From Ruminococcus sp. Zagget11 (lineage in GTDB: Bacteria > Bacillota > Clostridia > Oscillospirales > Ruminococcaceae): a stretch of 39,876 bases of DNA. A program made the position numbers and the translations under genes. The notes beneath the pieces were generated by a model. The model saw nothing but the letters and a program-made list of their open reading frames with translations, searched no databases and was not told where the DNA came from. This document shows, one piece after another, positions 15,852-24,545 of the stretch; positions within the stretch are counted from its first letter, which is position 1; each line of letters begins with the position of its first letter. The stretch is from positions 1-39,876 of the forward strand of contig MSHL01000030.1 of assembly GCA_001941135.1 (NCBI GenBank). The letters are read 5' to 3'.

Positions 15852-17045
15852 ATGTTGAAACTAAAGAAAATTTTAGCTGCCATTTCCGCATCGGCTGTGA
15901 TGCTTAGCTGCCTTACCGCCTGCGGAAGTACGGATACGGCAACCGAAGCCGATGAAACAGCCGCTTCCGAAACCGAAACGGAGGTTCAGACAGTTTCGGA
16001 AATCAGGGATATAACCTCAATGGAGCTTATCAGTGAAATGAAAATCGGTTGGAATTTGGGAAATACACTGGATTCAACCATTACCGACCCAAGCGGTGAC
16101 GAGTCTGTGGAAACATGGGAAACCGCATGGGGTAATCCCGTTACCACAAAGGCTATGATAGATCAGGTCAAGAGCCAAGGCTTTAACGTGCTTAGAATAC
16201 CCGTTACCTGGGAGGGAAAATTCGGAGAAGCGCCCGATTATACCATTCGTGAGGATTGGCTTGCAAGGGTTAAGGAGGTAGTGAATTACGGCATTGAGAA
16301 CGATATGTTCGTTATCCTCAATATGCACCACGAGGAATGGCATTCTCCCACAAAGGACAACGAGGCTCAGGCTACGGAGATGATTACGGCACTGTGGACA
16401 CAGATTGCCGAGTATTTCAGCGGCTATGACGAGCATCTTCTTTTTGAGGGCATGAACGAGCCACGCCTTAAGGGTCACCCCGCAGAGTGGAACGGCGGCG
16501 ATGCAGAGGCAAGAGAGGTTATCAATAACCTTAATGCGGCTTTCGTGGCGGCGGTAAGGGCAACCGGCGGAAATAATACCCTCCGTCACCTTATGGTACC
16601 CACATATGCTGCATCTACCCTTGACACGGTGCTTGATGATTTCGTTCTTCCCGATGACGACAAGGTGATAGTATCGGTACACGCATACCTTCCCTACAGC
16701 TTTGCCCTTGCGGACGATGGCGTTGATACATGGAGTGTGGATAATACGTCCGATACACAGGATATTGACGAGCTTATGCTCAAGCTTAAGGAGCGCTTTA
16801 TCGATAACGGAACGGCTGTTATTATCGGCGAGTTCGGTACGAGAAACCGCTTTAATACCGAGGAAAGAGCGGCTTGTGCGTCCTATTATGTAACTAAGGC
16901 AACGGAAATAGGCGTTCCCTGCATTTGGTGGGATAATAACGCATTTGTGGGAAATGGCGAGAATTTCGGACTTTTCGAGAGAAAGACCTTTGAGTGGCGC
17001 TATCCCGAAATTATATCCGCTATGATGGAGGCTGTCGGTGACTGA
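15852..17045 (+). CDS. GH5-family endoglucanase-like lipoprotein
   Basis: A 397-residue secreted glycoside hydrolase, probably acting on beta-1,4-glucans at the cell surface. The signal peptide has lipobox LTAC (Cys24). A Thr/Glu-rich linker runs to about residue 55 and a single GH5 barrel fills the rest. The family motifs are all visible: IGWNLGNTLD, VLRIPVTW, LNMHHEEWH, GMNEP with acid/base Glu203, HAYLPYSF, IGEFGTRN with nucleophile Glu327, and CIWWDNN. The GWNLGNTLD start and overall layout suggest subfamily 4 (endoglucanase/xyloglucanase), by recollection only. There is no dockerin or carbohydrate-binding module, so the enzyme is membrane-tethered rather than cellulosomal. AAAGGAG precedes the start. 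The stop overlaps the next start (TGATG). Confidence 0.93.
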   Translation: MLKLKKILAAISASAVMLSCLTACGSTDTATEADETAASETETEVQTVSEIRDITSMELISEMKIGWNLGNTLDSTITDPSGDESVETWETAWGNPVTTKAMIDQVKSQGFNVLRIPVTWEGKFGEAPDYTIREDWLARVKEVVNYGIENDMFVILNMHHEEWHSPTKDNEAQATEMITALWTQIAEYFSGYDEHLLFEGMNEPRLKGHPAEWNGGDAEAREVINNLNAAFVAAVRATGGNNTLRHLMVPTYAASTLDTVLDDFVLPDDDKVIVSVHAYLPYSFALADDGVDTWSVDNTSDTQDIDELMLKLKERFIDNGTAVIIGEFGTRNRFNTEERAACASYYVTKATEIGVPCIWWDNNAFVGNGENFGLFERKTFEWRYPEIISAMMEAVGD

Positions 17046-17800
17046 TGTTCGTTGATGAAATGCGATTTGCTGAGGCGTGCGAAAGGGTAAAGACGGGACA
17101 GCGGCTTATATCCGGCATAGGCACGGTCAGCGAGGGAACGGTTCATGCGGTGCTGAAAAACTACTATGAGCCGTATACGGACAGTCAGGAACAGAGTATA
17201 GGCGGCTATATTGCCGATATTGTCGGAGAAAAGGGCATTGTGGAGATACAGACGGGAAGGTTCGGAAACCTTTCCCAAAAGCTAAGTGCTTTTCTGAATG
17301 CTGCCCATGTGACGATTGTTTACCCTATATATACCACGAAAATCATGGTAAACGTTGACGGAGAAACAGGCGAAGTTCTCCGTCGGCGCAAATCACCGAT
17401 ACACGATGCTCCTGAGAAAATTTTTCGGGAGCTTTTTCCCATAAGCGAGTTTCTTTTGTCGGAAAGGCTGTCCATAGACATAGTCAGTCTTGAGGTCGAT
17501 GAAATTCGCATTTCCGCAGCCGCACTGGGTAAAAAGCCCCGCCGAGGGGGAAGACTGTCGGTTTACGACAGAGTGCCTACAAGGCTCATGGGGATAACGG
17601 AAATAGCATCTCCCCGCGATTGGGCGAAGCTGCTGCCGTGTATATATGAAACCGATTTTACAGCAGTTGATGCGGCAAAATACATGAGCAGCGAGTACGC
17701 ATCCGCGGCGGTGGGTCTGTTGTATCGGGGAGGAATACTGGAGCGAACGGGAAAAAAGGGCAGAGCATATACATATTCCTTAAAAACGACACTTTTTTGA
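17045..17800 (+). CDS. Uncharacterised protein with PD-(D/E)XK-like N-terminal domain
   Basis: 251 residues with no family I can name with certainty. The N-terminal half has a pattern expected of a PD-(D/E)XK nuclease fold: Glu42 on the first helix, Asp58 in YIADIV, and Glu67-Ile-Gln69 in GIVEIQT, with strands and helix following (FGNLSQKLSAFLNAAHVTIV). The usual Lys is replaced by Gln, which occurs in some active members. The C-terminal 80 residues (DFTAVDAAKYMSSEYASAAV and a following YRGGILERTGKKGRAYTYSL) look like a winged helix. It could be a DNA repair or housekeeping nuclease. It is coupled to the GH5 gene by a TGATG overlap, although the roles look unrelated. Confidence 0.6.
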   Translation: MFVDEMRFAEACERVKTGQRLISGIGTVSEGTVHAVLKNYYEPYTDSQEQSIGGYIADIVGEKGIVEIQTGRFGNLSQKLSAFLNAAHVTIVYPIYTTKIMVNVDGETGEVLRRRKSPIHDAPEKIFRELFPISEFLLSERLSIDIVSLEVDEIRISAAALGKKPRRGGRLSVYDRVPTRLMGITEIASPRDWAKLLPCIYETDFTAVDAAKYMSSEYASAAVGLLYRGGILERTGKKGRAYTYSLKTTLF

Positions 17801-17871
17801 ATTTGTGTTGTTCCTTTTCCAATGAAAATTCTATATAATAAAAGCATAACAAACAAAGGAGGTTCATTGGA

Positions 17872-18225
17872 ATGAACACAGATAAGATTTATGCACAATC
17901 TCTTGCCAACGAATATGCCCCAAAGGATACCTCAAAGGTAGTGGCACTGCAAAAGCTTGACAGGAAGGCAAAGATGCCTGCCAATATTTTCGGCTATACC
18001 TTCGGAATAATCGGCGCGCTTATTGTGGGCGTGGGAATGTGCCTTTCCATGCAGATAATAGGTCTGTCCACAAGGGCAAGCATGGTGATGGGGATAATTA
18101 TCGGTATTTTGGGACTTATTCTTGTATCGGTTAATTATCCTTTGTACAAAAAGATTCGTGAAAACGGCAAGAAAAAGTATGCATATGAGATTATGGAGCT
18201 TGCAAGGCAAATCAGCGGCGAGTAA
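17872..18225 (+). CDS. Small two-segment membrane protein, unknown function
   Basis: 117 residues with two hydrophobic segments, at about 43-65 (FGYTFGIIGALIVGVGMCLS) and 73-93 (VMGIIIGILGLILVSV). It has a charged cytoplasmic N-terminus, and the C-terminal tail is basic then acidic. Proteins of this appearance are common in Clostridia and carry various unreliable names. AAAGGAGG precedes the ATG with good spacing. A possible weak promoter (TATAAT at 17834-17839, poor -35) lies in the 71-base gap, so it may start its own transcript with the TetR gene. Confidence 0.75.
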   Translation: MNTDKIYAQSLANEYAPKDTSKVVALQKLDRKAKMPANIFGYTFGIIGALIVGVGMCLSMQIIGLSTRASMVMGIIIGILGLILVSVNYPLYKKIRENGKKKYAYEIMELARQISGE

Positions 18226-18269
18226 CCCATAATCACAGATTTCCCGATACTTACAAATGAGGTGGGCGG

Positions 18270-18845
18270 ATGACTAAAGCCGAGAGCAAATACTTTAATA
18301 CTGCCGCAAGAATGGACGAGGCGTTTCTTGCACTGCTTGAGGAAAAGAATTTTGAGTATATCACGGTAAAGGAGATTTGCAAAAGGGCGGGTGTCAATCG
18401 CTCCACCTTCTATCTGCATTATGAAACGATAGGCGATTTGCTGCTTGAATGTATAAGTATGCGGGAGCAGTTCTTAAATTCCTACGATGAAAGCGCAACG
18501 AATTTTATCAGAGTGATAAAGACAGCGCCCTTAGAGCAGCTTTTTCTTATTACCCCAAAATATCTTATTCCTTATCTTTCCTACATAAAGACTAATAAAA
18601 CCGCCTTTAAGGTTACGGTCACAAAGCCGGAGATAATGGCTGCTGGCAGTGCTTATGACTTGCTTTTTACAAACATCATAAGCCCGATACTGGAGAGGTA
18701 CGGTGTTCCCGACGACGAGAGGGAATATATGATGTCCTTTTATATAGATGGTCTTATAGGGATAATTAAACAGTGGATTAAATTGGACTGCACCGAGTCC
18801 GTGGAGAGAATAGCGGAAATTATGATAAAGATTATCAGGCGGTGA
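18270..18845 (+). CDS. TetR/AcrR-family transcriptional regulator
   Basis: 191 residues. The N-terminal helix-turn-helix is clear at about 27-55 (YITVKEICKRAGVNRSTFYLHY), the canonical TetR pattern ending in the F-Y-x-H/Y-F block. The C-terminal ligand/dimer domain has no recognisable specificity, but its closing segment (YMMSFYIDGLIGIIKQWI) is typical of the dihydroxyacetone-kinase-regulator-like branch of the family. It is flanked by two membrane proteins in the same direction, which it may control. GAGGTGGGCGG lies upstream of the ATG at 18270. Confidence 0.9.
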   Translation: MTKAESKYFNTAARMDEAFLALLEEKNFEYITVKEICKRAGVNRSTFYLHYETIGDLLLECISMREQFLNSYDESATNFIRVIKTAPLEQLFLITPKYLIPYLSYIKTNKTAFKVTVTKPEIMAAGSAYDLLFTNIISPILERYGVPDDEREYMMSFYIDGLIGIIKQWIKLDCTESVERIAEIMIKIIRR

Positions 18846-18909
18846 TTTTATCAAGAGATCAGATGTACAGCATATCCGTGATTTAATTACAAACAGTCGA
18901 ATAAAAGCC

Positions 18910-19491
18910 GTGATTTCATTGTATGGATTGCCGGCTTTTAATTTGCTGTACGCATTTTGGGAGATAATATGCGGACTGTACTATCATTCCTTTTGGTTTG
19001 TGACTGTCGGCGTATACAATATATTTCTCATGCTTATGCGGCTGATATTGCTGTTTGATGTACACGGACGAAAGGGAAAGGGATGGACAACACGGGAAAA
19101 ATACCGTATCTGCGGCATTTCCCTGCTGCTGATGAATTTAATATTGACCGGAATGGTGGTTACAGCGGTTAAGGAGAGCGGCGGCGCACATTATGCGGGA
19201 TATCTGGTGTACGCCGTGGCGGCATATACATTCTATCGGGTTGCGGTCGCAGTAAAAAATGTTATTGCCTTTCACCGCATGGTATTATCCGTTTCCAATG
19301 TCATAGGCTTTGTTTCGGCAATGATTTCCCTGCTTTCGCTGGAAATAGCTATGATCCTGCAATTTGGAAGCGACGGTGATTTTTTCAGGACAATGACCAT
19401 ATTTACGGGGACGGGAGTTTGCCTGGTAATTTCCGCTGTGGCTGTATATATGATAATTGTTTCCCCTAAGAAAGCAGGAGGGGAAAAATAA
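18910..19491 (+). CDS. Polytopic membrane protein, unknown function
   Basis: 193 residues as called from a GTG, with about five hydrophobic segments (FNLLYAFWEIICGLYY, FLMLMRLILLF, ISLLLMNLILTGMVV, MISLLSLEIAMIL and a C-terminal one) and a charged tail. The start is doubtful. The same open frame continues upstream to the end of the TetR gene with plausible protein (RIKAVISLYG just across the called start) but contains no ATG, GTG or TTG. AGGCGGTG followed by ATC AAG at about 18850 looks like a normal ribosome site in front of a mutated or non-canonical start. The family is one I have seen in Firmicutes without an assigned role. Confidence 0.7.
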   Translation: MISLYGLPAFNLLYAFWEIICGLYYHSFWFVTVGVYNIFLMLMRLILLFDVHGRKGKGWTTREKYRICGISLLLMNLILTGMVVTAVKESGGAHYAGYLVYAVAAYTFYRVAVAVKNVIAFHRMVLSVSNVIGFVSAMISLLSLEIAMILQFGSDGDFFRTMTIFTGTGVCLVISAVAVYMIIVSPKKAGGEK

Positions 19492-19534
19492 AATAATTAT
19501 ACCTGTCGTATATAAAAGCATATTTTGCTTATCG

Positions 19535-19562
19535 GGATCGGATTCTGTGTCCGATCCTTTTA
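19535..19562 (+). terminator. Rho-independent terminator
   Basis: GGATCGGA (19535-19542) pairs with TCCGATCC (19550-19557), followed by TTTTA. It closes the TetR/membrane protein transcript. Confidence 0.8.
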
Positions 19563-19578
19563 CTTTTCACGATTATCG

Positions 19579-19607
19579 TTGACATACCGAGTAAATTGTG
19601 GTATAAT
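19579..19607 (+). promoter_or_regulatory. Promoter of the SGNH/GH3 lipoprotein pair
   Basis: TTGACA (19579-19584), 17-base spacer and TATAAT (19602-19607): a perfect consensus 48 bases before the SGNH start. Confidence 0.85.
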
Positions 19608-19655
19608 AAAGCAAAACAATACTCCGTTTAATTGTTCGGGAAAGGAACTGATTAT

Positions 19656-20954
19656 ATGAAGAAATTAAAACGCTTTTCATCCGTATTTCTTGCGGCGGCT
19701 ATGCTTGCGGCGGCGTTCACGGGCTGCTCCGATACCGCTTCATCTACCGAAAGCGATGAAGCTGCGGCTATTGAAGCCACTTCTTTGGAGGAAACGGAAG
19801 CAACAACGGCAGAACCCCAAACAGATGAGGAATTTTATGCTGCTATGGTGGCAAGATCACTTAATAGGATTGGCAATACCCACAGACTTAAGGAAAAGCT
19901 CGAACAGGCACGTTCAGGCGAGGAAACAACTATTGCCTATATAGGCGGCTCTATTACCGAGGGCGTGGGCGCAACGGCGGAAACCTGCTATGCGTACCTT
20001 TCCTATGCGGATTTTGCGGAAACATACGGGACAGGGGATAATGTGCAATATGTCAATGCGGGTCTAAGCGGAACACCCTCTATCCTTGGCAATCTGCGTC
20101 TTGACAGAGATGTGCTTTCCTATGAGCCTGATGTGGCATTTATTGAGTTTGCCGTAAACGACGGTCAGGACACTATCACACAGCAGTCCTACGAATCTAT
20201 GGTAAAAACCATACTGGAGCAGGACAATGAACCAGCCATTGTGATTATCTGCAACAGACTTAAAAACGGCTATACCGCGCAGGAATATATGATTAACATA
20301 GCGGAATTTTACGATCTCCCAGTTGTAAGTATGGCTGATGCCCTTACGCCGGAGCTTGACGAGGGTCGTCTTACGTGGGAGGAATATTCCGATGATGAAT
20401 CCCATCCCAACACATACGGTCATCAGGTTGTGGCGGAGTGCATAGCGTATATGTGGGCGCAGGAGGATGCGGCAGAGGACAGCGGCAGCTTTACCGTTCG
20501 TCAAGGCGGCATTTACGGAATACCCTATGAAAACGCGGAAATGATTACCCCCGAAATCCTTGAAAACGGTTCTGTAGACGGAATAGAGATTATCAGTACG
20601 GGTTCGTTCAATGCTGTTTCATCGGGAACATCGGGATTTCCTACAAGCTGGAAATACAGCGGCGAGGGACAGGAGCCTTTGAAGCTGAAGGTCAGCGCCA
20701 ACAGCATTTTCATGATAATAAGAAGAAATAACAGCGATAAAATGGACAGCTTTGAGGTGTATCTTGACGGCGACCGCCTTACCACAATCAGCGCAAATCA
20801 AAGTGACGGCTGGGGCGAGGCATATGCGGAGCAGATTATCAAGTATCAGGGTGTGCATGACGATATGGAGATAGAAATTTATCCTGCCGAGGGAAGCGAG
20901 GATAAGGAGCTTACCATACTTGGCTTTGCCTTTACGCAGAATACCACATTTTGA
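19656..20954 (+). CDS. SGNH/GDSL hydrolase lipoprotein (probable carbohydrate esterase)
   Basis: A 432-residue secreted lipoprotein: signal peptide with lipobox FTGC, a short Thr/Glu linker, then an SGNH hydrolase domain to about residue 260. Visible motifs are GGSITEGVG with the nucleophile Ser99, Asn168 in EFAVNDGQD, and the catalytic Asp247-x-x-His250 in DESHPNTYGH. About 170 further residues form a beta-rich region (SFTVRQGGIYGIPYENAEM onward) that may bind substrate. Such enzymes deacetylate plant or cell-wall polysaccharides; the context of GH5 and GH3 lipoproteins fits. I start at 19656, with AAAGGAA upstream; a start at 19632 would precede that site. Confidence 0.88.
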   Translation: MKKLKRFSSVFLAAAMLAAAFTGCSDTASSTESDEAAAIEATSLEETEATTAEPQTDEEFYAAMVARSLNRIGNTHRLKEKLEQARSGEETTIAYIGGSITEGVGATAETCYAYLSYADFAETYGTGDNVQYVNAGLSGTPSILGNLRLDRDVLSYEPDVAFIEFAVNDGQDTITQQSYESMVKTILEQDNEPAIVIICNRLKNGYTAQEYMINIAEFYDLPVVSMADALTPELDEGRLTWEEYSDDESHPNTYGHQVVAECIAYMWAQEDAAEDSGSFTVRQGGIYGIPYENAEMITPEILENGSVDGIEIISTGSFNAVSSGTSGFPTSWKYSGEGQEPLKLKVSANSIFMIIRRNNSDKMDSFEVYLDGDRLTTISANQSDGWGEAYAEQIIKYQGVHDDMEIEIYPAEGSEDKELTILGFAFTQNTTF

Positions 20955-20976
20955 GTAATTGCAGGGAGCTTGAATA

Positions 20977-22206
20977 ATGAAAAGAGTAATGAAAAGAACT
21001 GCCGCTGTAACGGCTCTGACGCTTTGTGCCGTAATGCTTTCGGGGTGCAGTGCGGTCAGCGAATTTATCGAAAATGATTCCAATATCGGGAAAAACAAGC
21101 TTGCCTTGGGAACTGTGGATCAATCGGTGACCACTGTGGTAATTGCAGAAACGGAAGAAACCGTTCAGACCGAGGCGGAAAAGGTTGACAGAACCGCTGA
21201 AAAGGCGGCAAAAATCCTTTCGGAGATGACCGTGGAGGAAAAGCTGGCACAGCTTATCCTTGCAAGATATCCCGACAATGCGGCGGAGGTTATGAGTGAA
21301 TATCAGCTTGGGGGATATACCATGTACGCAGAGGATTTTCAGTACGGTACTGCAGAATCTGTCAAGGCTGAAACCGATGAGGTCAAGAGTGCGGCAAAGG
21401 TAACTCCGTTTATCGCTGTGGACGAAGAGGGCGGCAGCGTTGTACGGATAAGCTGTTGGGAACAGTATTGCTCCGAACCCTTTTCATCGCCGCAGGTATT
21501 GTACCAAAGGGGCGGCAGCGAGCTTTTGGCGGTTGACAGCGAGGAGAAATCGGAGCTTTTAAAAAGCCTTGGAATAAATCTTAACCTTGCCCCCGTATGC
21601 GATATTACCGATGATACAAGTGCATATATTTACGACCGTACAGTGGGGCAGGATGCCGAAACAACGGCGGCGGCAATAACGTCGATAGTGGAGGCGGCGA
21701 ACAGCGTAGGTGTAGCGTCATGTCTTAAGCATTTTCCCGGATACGGCAGCAGCACGGATACCCATACGGGCTATGCGCAGGATGATCGTTTGCTGTCGGA
21801 GATACTCTCCAGTGACGTTGTACCTTTTTCTGCAGGAATAGCTGTTTCCGAGAATATGCAGCCTGCCGTTATGGTGAGCCATAATGTATATAGTCAGATA
21901 AATGCCGAGCTTCCCGCATCTCTTGCACCGGAGATATACAGCCTTTTGAGAAACCAAGTGGGCTTTAACGGCGTTGCCATAACCGATGATTTGAGCATGG
22001 AGGCCGCAGCAAATTACGGGGGAGAAGCTCCTGCTTCCGTTGCGGCTGTTACCGCAGGTGCGGACATGATATGCGTAAGCGATTATAAATCTGCGTACAG
22101 CGAGCTTTCCGCCGCCTATGATGACGGAACTATCACCGATGAAATGCTGGACGAACACGTTACAAGAATACTGGTTATGAAGATACAGTATAAAATATGC
22201 ACTTAA
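20977..22206 (+). CDS. GH3-family lipoprotein (NagZ-like beta-N-acetylhexosaminidase or related)
   Basis: A 409-residue lipoprotein with lipobox LSGC (Cys24) and a single N-terminal-type GH3 domain. Motifs are MTVEEKLAQL, VDEEGGSVVRI, NLAPVCDI, KHFPGYG (250-256) followed by His262 in the THTG loop, and ITDDLSM with nucleophile Asp336. The His on the flexible loop and the absence of the second GH3 domain are features of NagZ-type enzymes, which cleave N-acetylglucosamine from muropeptides or glycans. The loop here reads GSSTDTHTG rather than the more usual GDT-x-x-DSH, so substrate specificity is not certain. It lies 22 bases after the SGNH gene, in one operon. Confidence 0.9.
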   Translation: MKRVMKRTAAVTALTLCAVMLSGCSAVSEFIENDSNIGKNKLALGTVDQSVTTVVIAETEETVQTEAEKVDRTAEKAAKILSEMTVEEKLAQLILARYPDNAAEVMSEYQLGGYTMYAEDFQYGTAESVKAETDEVKSAAKVTPFIAVDEEGGSVVRISCWEQYCSEPFSSPQVLYQRGGSELLAVDSEEKSELLKSLGINLNLAPVCDITDDTSAYIYDRTVGQDAETTAAAITSIVEAANSVGVASCLKHFPGYGSSTDTHTGYAQDDRLLSEILSSDVVPFSAGIAVSENMQPAVMVSHNVYSQINAELPASLAPEIYSLLRNQVGFNGVAITDDLSMEAAANYGGEAPASVAAVTAGADMICVSDYKSAYSELSAAYDDGTITDEMLDEHVTRILVMKIQYKICT

Positions 22207-22316
22207 CCCCGCCAACCTAAGATGAGTGACAATAAAAGGTTTACAATTCTTGCTTTTACTGTATAAAATGCACAAAAAATATGGCATTATTTTTCTGTTT
22301 TTACGTTCATGTTGTC

Positions 22317-22346
22317 TTGACGTTATCGATAAAAATATGATATAAT
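22317..22346 (+). promoter_or_regulatory. Promoter of the dynamin/M48-like unit
   Basis: TTGACG (22317-22322), 18-base spacer and TATAAT (22341-22346), about 95 bases before the first dynamin-like gene. No clear terminator is seen after the GH3 gene (22207-22316). Confidence 0.7.
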
Positions 22347-22440
22347 ATTGTATATATTGTGTTTTTGTGTTTTATCGTATATTACATAGATTTTTCATGC
22401 ATATAAGCAAAATATGCACACGCTTTTTAGGAGGTATGAA

Positions 22441-24495
22441 ATGGAACAGGCAATTTATGATTACTCAAGCTACGCCTCTTATAGGGAAACAGTGGATGAG
22501 CTGCTGGAGTCGCTTCGTCAGCTTCAAGAATACAGCGTTTCCCTCAGCCTTGACAACACCGCAAAATCTATAGGTGATGTGGTTGAAAAGGTGGAGAACG
22601 AGCATTTTGAAGTGGCTATTGTCGGCGAATTTAAGCGAGGCAAAAGTACGCTTATTAACGCTATTCTCGGTCAGGAGGTTCTTCCGGCGGACGTTCTGCC
22701 CGCTACTGCCACACTCAACAGAGTAACCTACAGCAAAGAGCCTTATGTTATGGTTGAGTATAAAAACGGCAGCTCCGAAAAAGTGGATATCGAGCATTTG
22801 CAGGACTATGTAACAAAGCTGTCCTACGAGTCGGAAAAAAAGGCGCAGACCGTAAAGGAAGCAACAGTTTATTACGACACCGAATTTTGTAAGAACCATG
22901 TGGATATTATAGACACTCCCGGTCTTAACGATGATGAACAGATGACCAACGTTACCATGTCAATTCTTCCCGAGATTGATGCGGCGGTTTTCGTTATCAG
23001 CGCAAATTCGCCCTTTTCACAGTTTGAAAAGGAGTTTTTGGAAAATAAAATGCTTACCAGTGACTTGGGACGTATTATATTTGCGGTAAACTGCTTCGGC
23101 ACTTTCTCCAAAGAGGACGAGGACAGAATCGTTGAAACCGTGGAAAAGCGTATAGGCAGCTATGTAATGGATAAGGCAAAGAGAGTAATGGGTGAAAACT
23201 CCAAGGAATTTGACGTTTATAAGCGTAAAATAGGAAAGCCCAGAGTTATAGGCGTTTATGCCAAGAAAGCGCTCATGGCAAAGGAGAATAACGATGCTGC
23301 TATGCTGGAGGAAAGTAATTTCCCCAAGTTTGAAAATGTCCTTGAAACCATGCTTACCAAGGAGCGGGGATCTATTACCCTGCAAACACTTGCCAATAAG
23401 ATAATGAGCGCAGGCTCCGAAATTATAAATTCAATCGTTCTCCATGAAAACGCACTTGTTATGGAAACGGACGAATTTATGGATAAATATCAGCTTGCTA
23501 TCGAGGAAATTGAGGGCATACGCACCAAAAAGAGAGAGGAATTTGTTCGTATCAACAATTCCGCAAATAAGGTTTATGAGGAGCTGCAGCCTATCCTTGA
23601 CGGATATTGGACCAATATCGAGGAGGCGGCTCTGAAGGTTATTGACGACTATCAGATGTGTGCGGACGACTTGAAAAAGGATAAGCTGAGGCTGGTTTCG
23701 GAAAGGCTTACCACCAAGATTAAGGAAGAAATCGAAAATACTGCGCAGATCATCTGTGAGCAGATTCAGAATGATATTAACGTGGGTCTGTCGGAGGAGG
23801 CTGTCCGCTTGCAGTCCTTTGAGGAGGAATTTTACGCATCCATTAACCGTATTCAGGAAATGTTTGCCGTTCCCGCAAAGGCTAATAACAATGGCGGCGC
23901 TGCCGATACGGTAATAGGCTCGATTATAGGTACCGGCGGAATAGGCGGAGTTTTCGTGGGATTCAGAGAAGCGGGGGTTAAGGGCGCTATTCTCGGCGGT
24001 GTCACGGGACTTACCACATGGCTTGCCGCATCCTTCCTGTTTGTCAGCATTGCCGCAGGCGGTGTGTTCATTTCGGCAGCGGGACTGTGTATAATGGCGC
24101 TTGCGGGCTTTGCAGGTACATTCACAGGAAAATTCGCCGTAGATAAATTCCTCGTTCAGGAGAGAATTGACAAGTATAAGCTGAATTTCAAGAATAATGT
24201 TAAAAAACAGTTCCACGAAATGCGGATAAATTCCGACTTCAGTGAGTCGGTTCGTCAGCAGGTTTACAGATCCTTTGAGGGACTTAAAAATCAGGTTGAG
24301 GAAGAAACGGAAATTATCCTGAAAGATACACAGAAAACGCTTGATAATTTGAACGAGATAAAGGTCAATAAGAAAACCATGTCGGAAAATGAAAAAATCA
24401 GGCTGCAAAATATTGCCGAATATGTGGGCAGTGTATTGGCTGATACATATAATCTGCACAAAACCCTTGCGGATGAAATGAATTATGATGAATAA
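22441..24495 (+). CDS. Dynamin-like GTPase with membrane-inserting C-terminal segment (DLP1)
   Basis: A 684-residue bacterial dynamin-like protein. The GTPase domain has G1 GEFKRGKST (62-70), the G2 threonine in ATATLNRV, and G3 DTPG (158-161). The G4 position reads AVNCFGTF, without the usual Lys/Asp (N/T-K-x-D), so base specificity may be altered. Next is a long helical trunk, then a Gly-rich hydrophobic stretch at about 490-570 (ending in ASFLFVSIAAGGVFISAAGL) that resembles the membrane paddle of BDLP/DynA, and a second helical block to the end. It should bind or remodel the cytoplasmic membrane. AGGAGG lies six bases before the ATG at 22441. Two further genes follow closely (51 bases). 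Confidence 0.9.
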   Translation: MEQAIYDYSSYASYRETVDELLESLRQLQEYSVSLSLDNTAKSIGDVVEKVENEHFEVAIVGEFKRGKSTLINAILGQEVLPADVLPATATLNRVTYSKEPYVMVEYKNGSSEKVDIEHLQDYVTKLSYESEKKAQTVKEATVYYDTEFCKNHVDIIDTPGLNDDEQMTNVTMSILPEIDAAVFVISANSPFSQFEKEFLENKMLTSDLGRIIFAVNCFGTFSKEDEDRIVETVEKRIGSYVMDKAKRVMGENSKEFDVYKRKIGKPRVIGVYAKKALMAKENNDAAMLEESNFPKFENVLETMLTKERGSITLQTLANKIMSAGSEIINSIVLHENALVMETDEFMDKYQLAIEEIEGIRTKKREEFVRINNSANKVYEELQPILDGYWTNIEEAALKVIDDYQMCADDLKKDKLRLVSERLTTKIKEEIENTAQIICEQIQNDINVGLSEEAVRLQSFEEEFYASINRIQEMFAVPAKANNNGGAADTVIGSIIGTGGIGGVFVGFREAGVKGAILGGVTGLTTWLAASFLFVSIAAGGVFISAAGLCIMALAGFAGTFTGKFAVDKFLVQERIDKYKLNFKNNVKKQFHEMRINSDFSESVRQQVYRSFEGLKNQVEEETEIILKDTQKTLDNLNEIKVNKKTMSENEKIRLQNIAEYVGSVLADTYNLHKTLADEMNYDE

Positions 24496-24545
24496 GCAGA
24501 AAAAGGCAATCCTGCATTGTATTGCCATTGATTCGGAGGTTTCAA

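Noticed and set aside
23431-24528. 365-codon minus-strand frame antisense to the first dynamin gene
   Set aside because: It has the composition of a reverse-strand shadow, no ribosome site and no recognisable domain; the sense strand carries clear G motifs.
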